Shown here: positions 17,824 through 28,233 of the stretch, piece by piece
Layout of the letters: every line of letters starts with the position of its first letter
Position numbering within the stretch: the first letter of the stretch is position 1
Assembly: GCA_034698045.1 (NCBI GenBank)
Contig: JAQGAU010000372.1
Coordinates: 1 to 29,748 of the forward strand
DNA length: 29,748 nt
Reading direction: 5' to 3'
Source: Paramacrobiotus richtersi
Taxonomy: Eukaryota > Tardigrada > Eutardigrada > Parachela > Macrobiotidae
The notes under the pieces: model-generated
The model's input: only the letters and a program-made list of their open reading frames with translations
Database searches by the model: none
What the model was told of the DNA's origin: nothing
Program-made: the position numbers and the translations under genes

Positions 17824-18700
17824 CGACATGGCCAAGAGCACTGCAACGAGGCTTACATGTTTTTGTTTTAATTGGTATAAATCGTAGTGTGCAAGTGACT
17901 GCCAGTGCACTGACCAGCTTACCGTAGTTTCTGTTTCTGAAAGGTTATTTTCCTGAAGATGTCAGTTTCAGAAGGGGTTTGGGAATGGTTATTTTTTGTT
18001 TTCGATGACCTGGTCACAATATCAATACTTCATCAGTGATTTGCTGAGCGAGCTGGTTATAGTTGCTAATAAGAGATCAAGATGAACTGCTATGCATGTT
18101 ATTGGTGTTACTCTGGAGCATAAATTTAGCACGCAGTTAGCAGATGTACAGTTGACAATCGTGAACGGAGTTCTGGATTTTCTCACAAACTCGCCTGCAA
18201 TATTCAGATTGTTCAGTGAACGTCAGCGTGCTTCTAGTTTAAGAAGTTATTGGTGCGTCCCGTAGGCATCAAGAATAACTGGGCGACTACATCGTGTGGG
18301 GACTTTGGACTTTAATAAGACATGTCTGACTTCCGCAGTGTAGCCGCATCGGTTATATTTCGGCAGCTATCACAGCAACAAAGCATCTTTAGCTCGTGCG
18401 TGACAAGTAAGATCAGCGTGCAATAACGACACTGTATATAGAGATGGGTTATGTTAGTCACGTCTAGACACAGTTTACCATTATCATTTAACTGCTGCCT
18501 GCGCAAATTCGGCCCAGCTCGATTGTAACAATGCTCCTACTCGCACGACATATTACTTTACCGGGAGCAGTGGTGCCGAATGGTCTTGGCCAACTTTGCT
18601 GTTCGCTTCGACTTTGCCGTTTTTTTGCAGTTTGAGACTATTCTGTGTACTTTGCCTTTAACGTTTACTTTTGCCTTTGCCGTAGCACTAAGACGTACAT
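17824..18700. other. No gene recognised
   Basis: No protein-like frame, domain or clear repeat was seen on either strand. It is presumed intergenic. Confidence 0.4.
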
Positions 18701-19187
18701 ATTATAGCGTATAAAATGATCTTCCTGTATGTCGTACCTTTGCTGATACGTGTTCACCTGTTCTTCTACTTTCCTTAACTTTATCTAGCCTTGATCTTGA
18801 TAGCCACTCACACATGCATTTAGCATGGCCGCTTACCAGTCGTGCCAGATCGGATCTGTTACGGTGGTATCACAAGGTTACGTGGCTTGTGCGGAAGAAC
18901 AACACACACACGAGTAGGTCACACTCATCAAATTTATTTAACATGTCAATGGGGAATTAGGGAAAACGTCGTTCGTAAGAAAGAGTAAACAGTTCGCCAG
19001 CTAGCTCGCTCAAGAAGGCGATGCGGAACATTCTCCGATCTGGCAAGGCTAGTAAGCGGCCATGCTGAATGGTGCGAGCGGCTGTCAAGATCAAGGCTAG
19101 ATAAAGTTAAGGAAAGTAGAGAGAACAGGTGAACACGTAACAGCAAAGGTACGACATACAGGAGGATCACTTTGTACGCTGTAATAC
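18701..19187. repeat. Inverted repeat, arms about 160 bases around a 165-base spacer
   Basis: The left arm (18701-18865) includes CCTGTATGTCGTACCTTTGC and CTTAACTTTATCTAGCCTTG. The right arm (19030-19187) carries the inverse with about 88% identity by eye: CAAGGCTAGATAAAGTTAAG and GCAAAGGTACGACATACAGG. It has no coding capacity. It may be a palindromic MITE, or two copies of one repeat inserted in opposite directions. No target duplication was identified. Confidence 0.72.
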
Positions 19188-20871
19188 GGGTTGCCCTTGC
19201 CGTAATTTATCGGGTTTTGCTCTTGTACTTTAATAATACCTTAAAAAATTTTTAGGATTTAACGTTACATCACTAAATTACGGATCATGCCACGAAAAGG
19301 TTGCGTAACGTCTTTATGCGGAATTGCTGTTCTCCACAAAACCACAGCAGACAGCCCAACGTCACGGAAGGCGTCCTGGAAGCACATTTATAGTGGAATG
19401 AAACAACAATAATATTCAGGAGGGGATTACTTCCTTCAGTGCCGACCGCTTAACCTAAAACAGACCAAACAACAACGTAATTAAAACCGAAATCTTCTGG
19501 TACAGCACCGACCTTTTGTCATGGCACAGTGTGAAGCAATAATAATATTACAAGAAACGCATTTCTTTGCTGAAGCTCGTACCGAACGTTAAATCAGACT
19601 TTTTACCGACAGTAGTAACATACTTTCTACGGTTTCACAAACGTACTTGAGGCAGATATTCAACGCACAAAAAATCGAGCGGAATTCATTTTTTCTGGAA
19701 TTAACCTAACGGCACGATGGCTCAGGTTTGGAACCAACAATATCGCAAGGTTGTGGTGGTCCTTGCAACAGTTACTGAATTTACCGTAACTACACCGCTG
19801 CTGAACGCCCTCTTCACAATTTTGAAAACATCCGCTGTTTTTTGGTTTCTTTATCCTCTTAAAAATTTTACTCTTGAATGGATGACTGAATTAATTTGCA
19901 GTTGAAATAACTACAATTTCTAACAAAAACCTGTAATCACATTTGTGCTCTGGTATGTATTTCTCATGCGAGCAGAACAAAACAACAAACTACCTTTCCA
20001 CGGATCCTTAATAACGTTAAGGAGGTGATACTAGTGGTAATTCAGAATAGGGTATCTAACCTATTGTGCAGAGCATAACTAATTCTATATAATACTAGTT
20101 TTCGATTAATTATACTGTTTTTCTCTATAGAAGTAAGCAATTAAACCTAAAGCATGGTTAGGGGCTTCAGTATCCTGAACAGTTATATATCTGGTTGCGT
20201 TGCTTTCCTTGGCGCATGCAGTGCAGCCGGTATGCTTGCTGTGGCCTGGGATAGGGAAGAGAGCAAACATTGCAAGAAGCGAGCGACCATGCGACAGCGC
20301 CTCTCTCTCTTTCAAATAGCAACCGCTATTTGGCGCCAACTTTAAACGCGTGAGGTAAACAAACACGTTTAGTTAAATTTTGGCAACAAATCAAAAAAAT
20401 ACGGGAAAAATAAGTAAGACATCTTTAAGTTAATAGTTTTACATAGTAATAGTTCAGAAACGACCTTCATTTCTGCCAAACGGGATCGACATAGCTTTTA
20501 ATATATTTATTAAGTTTCTTCGGACCGTGGTTGGCAGTATTGATGCCATGATTAATAAATTGGATTATCTCGGTATATTTGGATTACGTTGATACATACA
20601 TGAAAACGATTATACTGGTTTTTTTATCTCCCCAGTGCATATTCCTTGCGTTTCTGTTTTTCATTGAATTACTTTGAATAATGCTTTATACTCAAAATTC
20701 CCGCTGAGGGTGGCCTTGTCAGCCTTTTGAGCGCGGAGGTTCGCCGAGGATACGCTCGTGGCAGTGGGCTTTCAGCAGGCTTCGGGATAACTGCAGCACC
20801 TCTGACATGTAAGCTTGTCTGGTTTTTTATTACGGGATGTGCTCTGCCGTTGAGATGTATGTTTAGGGAAT
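19188..20871. other. Long stretch without a recognised gene
   Basis: No domain was recognised. A 62-residue frame at 19717-19905 (M-A-Q-V-W-N-Q-Q-Y, then hydrophobic) could encode a small membrane peptide but has no support. At 20329-20337 there is TTTGGCGCC, an E2F-like consensus, of unknown meaning here. The remainder is AT-rich and looks intergenic. Confidence 0.4.
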
Positions 20872-22290
20872 GGACAAGCTCTACACTTGTTCGGGATGTG
20901 GTAAATTGTTGAATGGCTTGGGGTACCCATAGAGGGAAATGCCCCAAGGATCGGTCGTTGATTCTACAGCTTCTTCCTGTTGCATCCACTGCAGCACAAA
21001 ACCCAAGGACAGCAGATGCATCGACCGCGGAAGAAGAATCTCTCTCTGCTCGCCTGCTAGAAAACCTCAGCGCAGCAAGAAGATCTGGCCCCATCAATAA
21101 GCGCGTCATTCGTGCTGTGCGCAAGCAGGCATCAGAAATACTTGCCAGGGCAATCGAACAGTATGTCAACGAGCCAACGACGGAAAACCTTGCCACTCTT
21201 TTGCAGTTTCCTTCGCAGTCTTTCCGAGTGGAAGGAGGAAATCGCAGCAAAAGGCAAGAAACATTGACTACACGCTTACGACTGCAACTTCGCGATTTCG
21301 AGAGTGGAATTCGGCAGCCCCCCGTCAGTACCGCAAAACGAACTCAGACCCAAAGCGCCACGGATCCCGACCAGCTTCGCCGAGTGCTGGAGACTTTTCT
21401 TTCAGAATGTAATGTTAGGGGAGCCGTAGCCAGACTGTCATCGGAAGAGTCCGTGCTGAAAATCGGTGCGGAAGTGTTGGATGTGCTGAAAACGAAACAT
21501 CCGGACGCCCCCCTCGACACCCAGCTTCACTCACCTCCGGATCTGAACCATCCTACCGCTGCTGTAGCTACTCGCGAAGAAGTGCTGCGCGCTGTGTACA
21601 ACTTTCCTAGTGGATTGGCGGAGGGAGTCGATGGCCTTCGTCCTCAGCACTTGAAGGACATGCTGAACCACAAAGATGCTGAGGATTCTTCCCTGTGCAT
21701 CGCATTGACAAAGTTGTGCAATTTCATGTTGTCAGGAAAGACACCTCAAGATCATCGACCGCTGTTGTTTGGTGCGAATTTAATTGCGTTGCGGAAAAAG
21801 GATGGTGGAGTACGCCCAATCGCCGTAGGACTGGTCTACCGTCGCCTGCCTGCAAAAGTGGCCGTTTTCAAGTACGGTAAAAAACGCGAAGAGATGTTTC
21901 GACCCAATCAAGTCAGCTGTGGAGTAAGAGGAGGTGCTGAAGCCGTAGTGCACGCTGCTCGTTCTTATGTGGACGAAAAACATGACGGCATTCGTGTACT
22001 TTTTAAAGTGGATTTTTTTAACGCCTTCAACACTGTCAGACAAGATGTTGTGTTGAGACAAGTGAAGGACCATTTCCCGAAGCTCTATCCTTTTCTGTGG
22101 AGCTCATATTCTGAGCCGTCAATCCTTTCATGTGGTGATCAGAACCGGTTGTCGTCTTCCTCCGGAATTCAGCAGGGAGATCCCCTTGGTCCCTTTATGT
22201 TTTGCCTTGCCACACAGCCGTTAGTGACCAGTTTGGAGTCTGAGTTAGGAGTATGGTTTCTCGACGACGGTGTGGTTGCTGTGCACTCCC
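20872..22290 (+). mobile_element. LINE with N-terminal zinc finger and reverse transcriptase; 3' half missing
   Basis: One long open frame covers most of this copy (from 20913). It starts within a C2HC-type zinc finger: a preceding frame gives Y-T-C-S-G-C-G-K-L (20886-20912), and the long frame continues with W-G-T-H-R-G-K-C-P-K. A linker of about 200 residues follows. The RT comes next: G-V-D-G-L-R-P-Q-H-L-K-D, then F-G-A-N-L-I-A-L-R-K-K-D-G-G-V-R-P-I-A-V-G, the A motif K-V-D-F-F-N-A-F-N-T-V, the B motif G-I-Q-Q-G-D-P-L-G-P and the C motif W-F-L-D-D-G near 22255. Family resemblance ends just after this; the frame running on to 22445 looks unrelated. F-L-D-D-G in place of F-A-D-D is typical of the same non-LTR family as the fragment at 8555-9700. 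The thumb and endonuclease are absent. Confidence 0.83.
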
Positions 22291-22582
22291 GGGCAAATGG
22301 TTTGCAAACAATTCCATTGTTAAATGGAGATTGTGACCCGTTGTCGTACCCTCTATTCTTCCCTCTTGGAACTAAAGGCTTCCCATTTAGAGCTGAGAAG
22401 AGAGGGAGGCGTGAAGAGGCAGGCAGTTCCGCTCCTGGAGGGTAGGTATGACATCGACAGTTCATTTACTACCTAGGGATACTAATAAATTACTAAACCC
22501 GTGAGCGGTTTGCAGGAAAACGCAGCAGCATAATGACCAAGCGAAACTAAAAGCTCAAAAACGTTTATAGGTGGTTAGAGGG
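22291..22582. other. No gene recognised
   Basis: Sequence after the abrupt end of the LINE similarity. It contains partly complementary stretches CCTCTATTCTTCCCTCTT (22350-22367) and AAGAGAGGGAGG (22398-22409) that could form an imperfect hairpin. Nothing else was seen. Confidence 0.35.
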
Positions 22583-23819
22583 TATGAAAATTTCTGTTCG
22601 TAACCAAGGTCTTTCAAAACCTTTGTACCTCGCTATGGATTTAGCAAACTCTGTGCCTCACCAAAGATTCACAACACTTTTTACTTAACAAAGCGCGAAT
22701 AAAAATTTCGGCTTCTCTACGGGTTATAAACCGTTTACTGAATATGACTTACATCTTATGACCCAACTAAGTTAACTAAGAGTTTCCCGATTTGAATACG
22801 TTTGGTATCGTTCGAAAGAGCGTAATGTTTAGGTGCTAAATCTCATGTTTAAGCTGACGAGGTGTTTGTGGTTCAAGAGTTATCCGAGCACAAACACACA
22901 GAACTTTCTTAGCCGGCGACCATTAAACCAGTGAAAAGCCACTGTACTACTATATTTCAACGTTGCTGCCATACCGTTGATTTGACTTTAGTTTTTACTT
23001 GCACACATCTGGCGAGATCTGACAGCAGATCTAGTACCTATATGTTACGCTTTTCGAAGGATGCCGAACATATTAAAATCCGCAAAACCCCGCATTGACT
23101 TAGTTGAGTTGTTTGTAGCTGATCATACCGCACGTACTAAAGTGTATTGTGTTCTATAGGTTTTGCAGTCAAACGTGCCATTAACGTTCTAAGTTTCTAC
23201 AAAATAAGTCTGCTTAACCTCGGAGTGATTAACGAAGTGTTGGTGTTTTTCAGTTTTACAGTTAACGGACTGCAGACCGTGGAGTCCGGACTCAGTTGTT
23301 CCCAGCGTATCACCCTTTACCACGCTTTTGTAGAACCGTACATGGACTGCTCTTCATCGGTTTGGTCGACGTTGTCCTTGGAAGAGCGGGAAAAGCTGAA
23401 AAAACGCCAAGATGCAGCCGCGAGAGTTCGCTTGATCTTGGATATTCCGTAGTTCACGTTTGTGGTACAGTGGATTTTCAGTGGTTTAATGGTTGTCGGC
23501 TAAGAAAGTTCTGTGTGTCTCTTGAACCACAAACGCCTCGTCAGTTTAAACATGAGATTTAGCACCTAAACATTACGCTCTTTCGAACGATACCAAACGT
23601 ATTCAAATCGGGAAACTCTTAGTTAATTAGTTGGGACATAAGATGTAAGTCATATTCAGTAAACGGTTTATAACCCGTAGAGAAGCCGAAATTTTTATTC
23701 GTGCTTTGTTGAGTAAAAAGTGTTGTGAATCTTTGGTGAGGCAAAGAGTTCGCTAAATCTTTAGCGAGGTGCAAAGGTTTTGGAAAACCTTGGTTACGAA
23801 CAAAAATTTTCATAGCGTT
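22583..23819. mobile_element. Long inverted repeat element, arms about 360 bases, with LINE piece inside
   Basis: The left arm (22583-22950) and right arm (about 23462-23819) are inverse complements with about 95% identity by eye, apart from a 13-base insertion (about TTATCCGAGCACA) in the left arm. Long shared runs include CTCTACGGGTTATAAACCGT and CGAAAGAGCGTAATGTTTAG. The spacer is about 510 bases. Outer limits are sharp (TATGAAAATTT on both sides), but no target duplication was found. It may be a DNA transposon with long terminal inverted repeats, or two opposed copies of a repeat. The high arm identity implies recent origin or gene conversion. Confidence 0.75.
23251..23452 (+). pseudogene. 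LINE reverse transcriptase C-terminal fragment
   Basis: The peptide has N-G-L-Q-T-V, then R-I-T-L-Y-H-A-F-V-E-P-Y-M-D-C-S-S-S-V-W, then L-K-K-R-Q-D-A-A-A-R-V. It matches the region after the RT domain of CR1/jockey/RTE-type LINEs (consensus L-Y-x-x-x-x-x-P-x-L-x-Y-x-x-x-V-W and L-x-x-x-Q-x-x-A-A-R). Only about 65 residues remain, and both ends of the LINE are missing. It lies in the spacer of the long inverted repeat and may have been captured or have inserted there. Confidence 0.72.
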
Positions 23820-24636
23820 TCCGTACAATTTTTTGCTTTAGCGAAGGTTGCAGAAAGTTTATTTTAAATTTTTGAGTATAAAGTCATACAGCGGTTAAGC
23901 ATTACAGTTAAAAAATCAACTAAAACATGCAGTTTGTAGACCATTCATTTCTGCATCTACTAGCGTTGTTTAGATGTCGTAAAACTGTGACATATTGACG
24001 CGGCACGTTCAGCCGCAGGACGACCCGACCACTAGGAAGACGTCCTTAATTAGTGGAGTAATCTCGTTAAAAACCTACAGGCTGGTCCAGCCATATGCGT
24101 CCACCTGTTCAATGAATTCCTTTAATTTTTCCCCAAGCCGAGCACTTTTTTTCGCTAGCTCACACAATTATATGATCTTTGCTCTATATAAATAGTCGGT
24201 TTGCCTAATGCAAATTGTGTAAGCTATGGCACAGGCGGTGGGGGAGGCAGTCACCGTAATCAGGCTTTGACAGTATTTATCCTAGGCGCCGACTTGCCAC
24301 ACAGTAAACAGATCTTGAGCAAAGTGGCTTGCCGCAGAACATTTTTTGTAAAAAGGACAAGCATCGGATTCCTGCTAACGTCCCCTAGAATCATAAACCA
24401 TTATCTTGTCAAAACAAGAGAATAGTTAGTTTGTGTCCATCATGATCCGGGGTTTCACACTGGAAAAAGCCGCAGAGTCTCCCGAAACCACCATAGTGAT
24501 CCAACGCCCGTGGCCAGGAAAACTTATCCGTTGATTTAGTCGCGAAACCGCAAGTGCTTTCGTGACGAGAAATGGTCTCGTAACTGATCAGTTTGAGCAC
24601 AAATGAATTACGCGGTGAACAGGCTTTTCAGGGGAA
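23820..24636. other. No gene established; protein-like frames on both strands at 24409-24600
   Basis: No domain was recognised. At 24409-24600 the minus strand (F-S-W-P-R-A-L-D-H-Y-G-G-F-G) and the plus strand (T-L-E-K-A-A-E-S-P-E-T-T-I-V-I) both look like coding sequence, so neither is called. Confidence 0.35.
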
Positions 24637-24894
24637 TTAACAGCTGGGAAGCATTATCTCTATATTATCCACATTATTAGGCGCCGAATTTTCTTTTGTT
24701 ACACAGACGCGCCTCCAGTTTGTTCTAATTAGTTGATGCAGCTGAACCAAACTACCTTCTTCTGTTGAACCAAGCTCTGTTTTGGGCGTGTGATACATTG
24801 TTCGTTCGTCCACTTTGGCAGCTGAACTTAGCCTTGCTGTTTCGCAACGTTTCTTCCTTTTGTTGAACAACGTGTTGCTTTCAGACACTTTCAT
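24637..24894 (-). CDS. Hypothetical small gene or exon, 85 residues
   Basis: A minus-strand frame runs from ATG at 24894 (just after an A-rich run) to a stop at 24637. The peptide begins M-K-V-S-E-S-N-T-L-F-N-K-R-K-K-R-C-E-T-A-R-L-S, a basic, nuclear-signal-like start. It continues with polar sequence including T-P-K-T-E-L-G-S-T-E-E-G-S-L and W-R-R-V-C-V-T-K-E-N, and ends I-M-L-P-S-C. No family is recognised. Composition is protein-like, but the length is within the range of chance frames and no splice partner was found. Confidence 0.35.
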   Translation of the reverse strand: MKVSESNTLFNKRKKRCETARLSSAAKVDERTMYHTPKTELGSTEEGSLVQLHQLIRTNWRRVCVTKENSAPNNVDNIEIMLPSC

Positions 24895-24967
24895 TTTTCT
24901 TTTTTTTAACTGAAGTTCGCAAATCTCCTTAACAAAAGCATATTAAAATGATTTCAAATTTTAGTTA

Positions 24968-25205
24968 TTAAGGTTTACGAAGCTTTAGTAACTAAGGTTT
25001 GCGAGTCCTCAGTTAAGGACAAAGGTCCGCGAGTATTCAGTTGAATACGCGAGGCTTTAGTTAAGAGTAAGCAGGTTTGCAAATCATTAGTTTGGTACGC
25101 AAGAGTACGAGTCCTTAGTTAAGTACGCAGGTTTGGAAACCTTAGTTAAGTTCAAAGGTTGTATACCCTTGGTTTTCACAAGGCTTTGGAAATCCTTAGT
25201 TTGGT
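24968..25205. repeat. Degenerate minisatellite, about 25-30-base unit
   Basis: Variants of the unit GGTTTGCGAGTCCTTAGTTA followed by AGTACGCA recur about eight or nine times (GGTCCGCGAGTATTCAGTTG, GGTTTGGAAACCTTAGTTAA and others). Copies are diverged and vary in length. The array stops within about ten bases of the LTR start at 25212. Confidence 0.7.
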
Positions 25206-25211
25206 ACAACG

Positions 25212-25594
25212 TGTGTGACGATATGCCATCCGCCTGGTGACGGCATTCGTGTGTGACCGCCCGCGGATACGGCGTCCAGTGCTGCGCGGTGCTGCGCAGT
25301 GTGCACGTATGCACGCCCGGTGCCGGCGCATCGACCGCGTGGTGCATTTTCCCCTGCTGAATCCAGCATGGTCTGCCAGATCCAGCAGTTAGAGATTATG
25401 TTGGCACGGTGTACCACATTGTTCGGGCTCTTGTGTCTTCCTGAGGGATTTCTCCCTCGTGTGTGTGTGTGCTTTTTGCAATAAAGAGTCTTTATTGCCA
25501 GTGTGTATGTTTTGTTTCGCTCCTGCATACGACAGAGGCCAGGTAGATCGGCCTTCTGTCGTCCACGTTCTCATAGGTTTCCTCGACGATCACA
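25212..25594 (+). repeat. Probable 5' LTR
   Basis: It starts TGTGTGACGATATGCC directly after the minisatellite and probably ends ...GATCACA near 25594, giving TGT...ACA ends. It contains AATAAA at 25481 inside a perfect palindrome (25478-25498), followed by a TGTGTATGTTTTG stretch of the kind found downstream of poly-A sites. A TGG-starting segment (TGGTGGCATCCATTCGG) at 25610 is a possible primer binding site. The partner LTR is not in the window, so the right limit is approximate. Confidence 0.6.
25478..25498. promoter_or_regulatory. Palindromic polyadenylation signal in the LTR
   Basis: GCAATAAAGA-G-TCTTTATTGC is a perfect inverted repeat with ten-base arms around one central base, placing AATAAA on both strands. 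In retroelement LTRs, AATAAA marks the end of the R region; the hairpin could affect its use. Confidence 0.65.
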
Positions 25595-26276
25595 TTAGGG
25601 TTCGTCACGTGGTGGCATCCATTCGGCGTTCTCAGCCATCCTCATTCAGCGACGATTCCAGCCACCGAACGAGGAAGCCAGGAAAAAGTCAGCACGTAGC
25701 GAAACCGAGAAGTACTGGATCTGTCCAATACCCAGGGCATTGATCCGTCTTCCCGGTCGAGCTTCTGCGTATCCTCCATCCCTGCGGGATCATCTGGCCA
25801 TAAGGACCATCCCCCGCAATTCCAAGAGGACCAGAGAGAGATTCGGGACTGTCTAGGTGCGCGGCTGAGTTGGCTAAGCACTGAAAACAGTTGGGAACCC
25901 ACACCGCATCGCGCCCACGGAAAAAGTTCCCCATCAGTTCCTCATCGCTTGAGGATCATCTGGAGTCGCTGCCATCACCCAGGACAGCGATTCAGGGAGC
26001 AGAATCCGTGGAGAAGTCGACAGACTGGGCAAAGTCAAGCTCGGTTTGTCAGCCAGCAGAAGAACCAGGAAGGAAGGCGCCCTTCACCAACCCAGCGTCA
26101 CCCAGTGTACCCCGTGCCCAAGTGCCCCAGTACACCTGCGTCCAACCGGATCTGGATTCCACCATCTCCAGAGGACGCAGTATTGTGCTTTCTAGGTGTC
26201 TGACACGAGAGGCGGGCTGGGATTCCAGTTGGACGCCTAGCAGAATCGACGGGCGCCGCAGTGTTACATCGTCCCG

Positions 26277-26805
26277 GGAGAGCAAACCTCTCGCCGTTTT
26301 TCGTCCTGCCACCTGCCACAGCATCAGTAACGGTTCCAGCAGCTTCCCTGATCGAGATTGAGGCAATACCCAGCTTAAATCTATCGGGAAAGTCCGCGGA
26401 TACCGTCGGGATCGAAGTGAAGAGAGCGGAGAACGAGCGGTTCGGTGTGCCAAATAGAGCAAACCTCTGCCCTTTTATTCCCCCGGCCCCAAGCAGGAAA
26501 CCATTGGATCACCAAACCGACGGTACCACAAGCTTCCCCGTGATTTTCTGAGCAATACCCAGCTCGAAAATACGTGGAAAGTTCAGCGGACCGGAAGGAC
26601 CAGCGAGGCGAAGAACGTGGCCATACAGCCAGTTACTGTCCAGAACGGGCAAATCGCTGCCCGTTTTTTTACCTGTGGAAGGAGATTGCAAGGAGAATCG
26701 GAGGTTACACGTCCCGAAAGAACGAACCTCTGCCGGATTTTCCAATTTCTTGGAGGAGAAACGGGAGAATTTGTCAAAAATCAGGGCAAATCTCTCGCCG
26801 ATTTT
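26277..26805 (+). repeat. Leader repeats with recurring GCAAAYCTCTCGCC hairpin motif
   Basis: The motif recurs at 26282 (GCAAACCTCTCGCC), 26459 (GCAAACCTCTGCCC), 26647 (GGGCAAATCGCTGCCCG), about 26723 (CGAACCTCTGCCGG) and 26784 (GGGCAAATCTCTCGCC), each followed by a T-rich run. Several can fold (GGGCA...TGCCC, GGC...GCC). The first two lie in a larger imperfect repeat with a period of about 180-190 bases: CAATACCCAGCT occurs at 26364 and 26553, each preceded by AGCTTCCC and followed by GGAAAGT. It lies between the LTR and gag. Confidence 0.7.
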
Positions 26806-28233
26806 TCCGTGTCAGTGACGTCACGAGAAGTTGCGGAAATTTTCGAGGAGCGTGCAGTGCGCAAAAGCTGCAAAACAGCACAACACCCCGTGCTGCCCCC
26901 TATACAGTCACTCGTACGGATTCCGCGGGAGTCACGCTTTGTTTTGCATGTCAGCGTCCATCGACACCGAAGATTCCGGCAGGCGTTGACTGCGTGACAG
27001 GGTTGCCTGCACGTTAATACGAGGTCAACGACCTACAGGTTGGTAAACGTAGCTAACGTCATCAATTGGGCTGCGCTGGTAAAACCACGTGACACTTTCG
27101 TAAATTTGCACACGGCATTTAAGCTGTAAAAAAGTGCTTATCTCGCTGTAAAAGCAGACGTTTTCAAATATTCAAAAGTTGCCGGAAGTAGGCATTTTAT
27201 TTTCAATTTATTTTTGAAAATTTTCACGCTCTTTTTCGAGCCTGTTTTCGCTGTTATTTGCGAAAACGTATAGCAGCTCCGCGTACTTCCTTGTCGGTCG
27301 GTAATTCAAAAAGCCACCGCGGAAGAAGTTGCCTCATTCCCAGCGTTCCTGGTTCCTGTTTAAAGACCAAGAGAGCGTGGAGATGGAGTCCTGTAGAGGA
27401 TTCCTTTACAAAATGTCGGCGATTCCCCCGATCAAGCTTGATTCGGTGGAGCGATACCTAGCGCCCATCGACCCAGTCTCCTCAACACCCCGGCGGGACG
27501 GGAAGGAGAAACCAGTCGACACAGCACAGGGAAACCCTTCTGGGGGTCCCACAGCTCAACCGATGCACCTTCACGGATCACACCAATCCCGATCTGGGAT
27601 TTGGGTTGTGCATGGCCGGAACAGGACGCAGTCGGACTACACAACATCCCAGCAATCTGCTGAGAACCTGGAGAAGACCTCCAAGGTGGGACCCGCGTCT
27701 GACTCGAGCTTGCCCAACATCACGGGAAGTTCTGAGAGCACGCTGGGAAACACCAACCAGCCGGAAGCAACCATCATGGAAACTTCACGGACATCCCCAT
27801 CGGAAGTGGACCACCCCTCGAGCATGCTGAATACCCCCAGTGGCTCGCGAGTGATGCGGTCACCACCAACAACACGTCCGAGACGGATAGGAGGATTCTC
27901 GTCCCTTGCTGAGGCTCAGGCATATTTCGCCGAGTCGCTGAAGGCAAGGACCGGGACCAACCAGCCAGAAACCCCAGCAGTACCGCATGAACGGGAGTCC
28001 CTAAACCCCGAGCGGATCCTGGAGACCACACCGCAGGTGACCGGGACGGCTAACATTAGGGCCTACCGGGAGCCTATACAGGTGTCGGCATCATTGGAGG
28101 ACCTGGAAATCTCAGGACCAGTGTCCTCGGGAGGTGGAAGTCGTCGACTTGTGGCATTTCAAATGACCACACCTGCCCTGCGGGAAACCTCAAAGGAACC
28201 GACGTGTGGTGAGGTTCCCATACAGCCAGTGCT

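Noticed and set aside
20329-20337. TTTGGCGCC as an E2F-regulated promoter
   Set aside because: A single 9-base match without a nearby transcription start or gene; expected by chance at this scale.
20669-21250. Minus-strand 193-residue frame
   Set aside because: Antisense shadow of the LINE zinc-finger and RT frame on the plus strand.
22291-22445. Tail of the long RT frame after F-L-D-D-G as a genuine LINE C-terminus
   Set aside because: The peptide has none of the family's thumb or endonuclease motifs; the frame simply runs on into unrelated sequence.
21780-22465. Minus-strand frames of 97 and 98 residues
   Set aside because: Antisense of the plus-strand RT motifs; no independent support.
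25087-25528. Minus-strand frames over the minisatellite and LTR
   Set aside because: Repetitive peptides produced by the array; no protein family fits.
25642-27017. Multiple 80-150-residue frames in the leader of the LTR element
   Set aside because: Frames on both strands overlap, share no domain and fall in a repeat-bearing untranslated leader.
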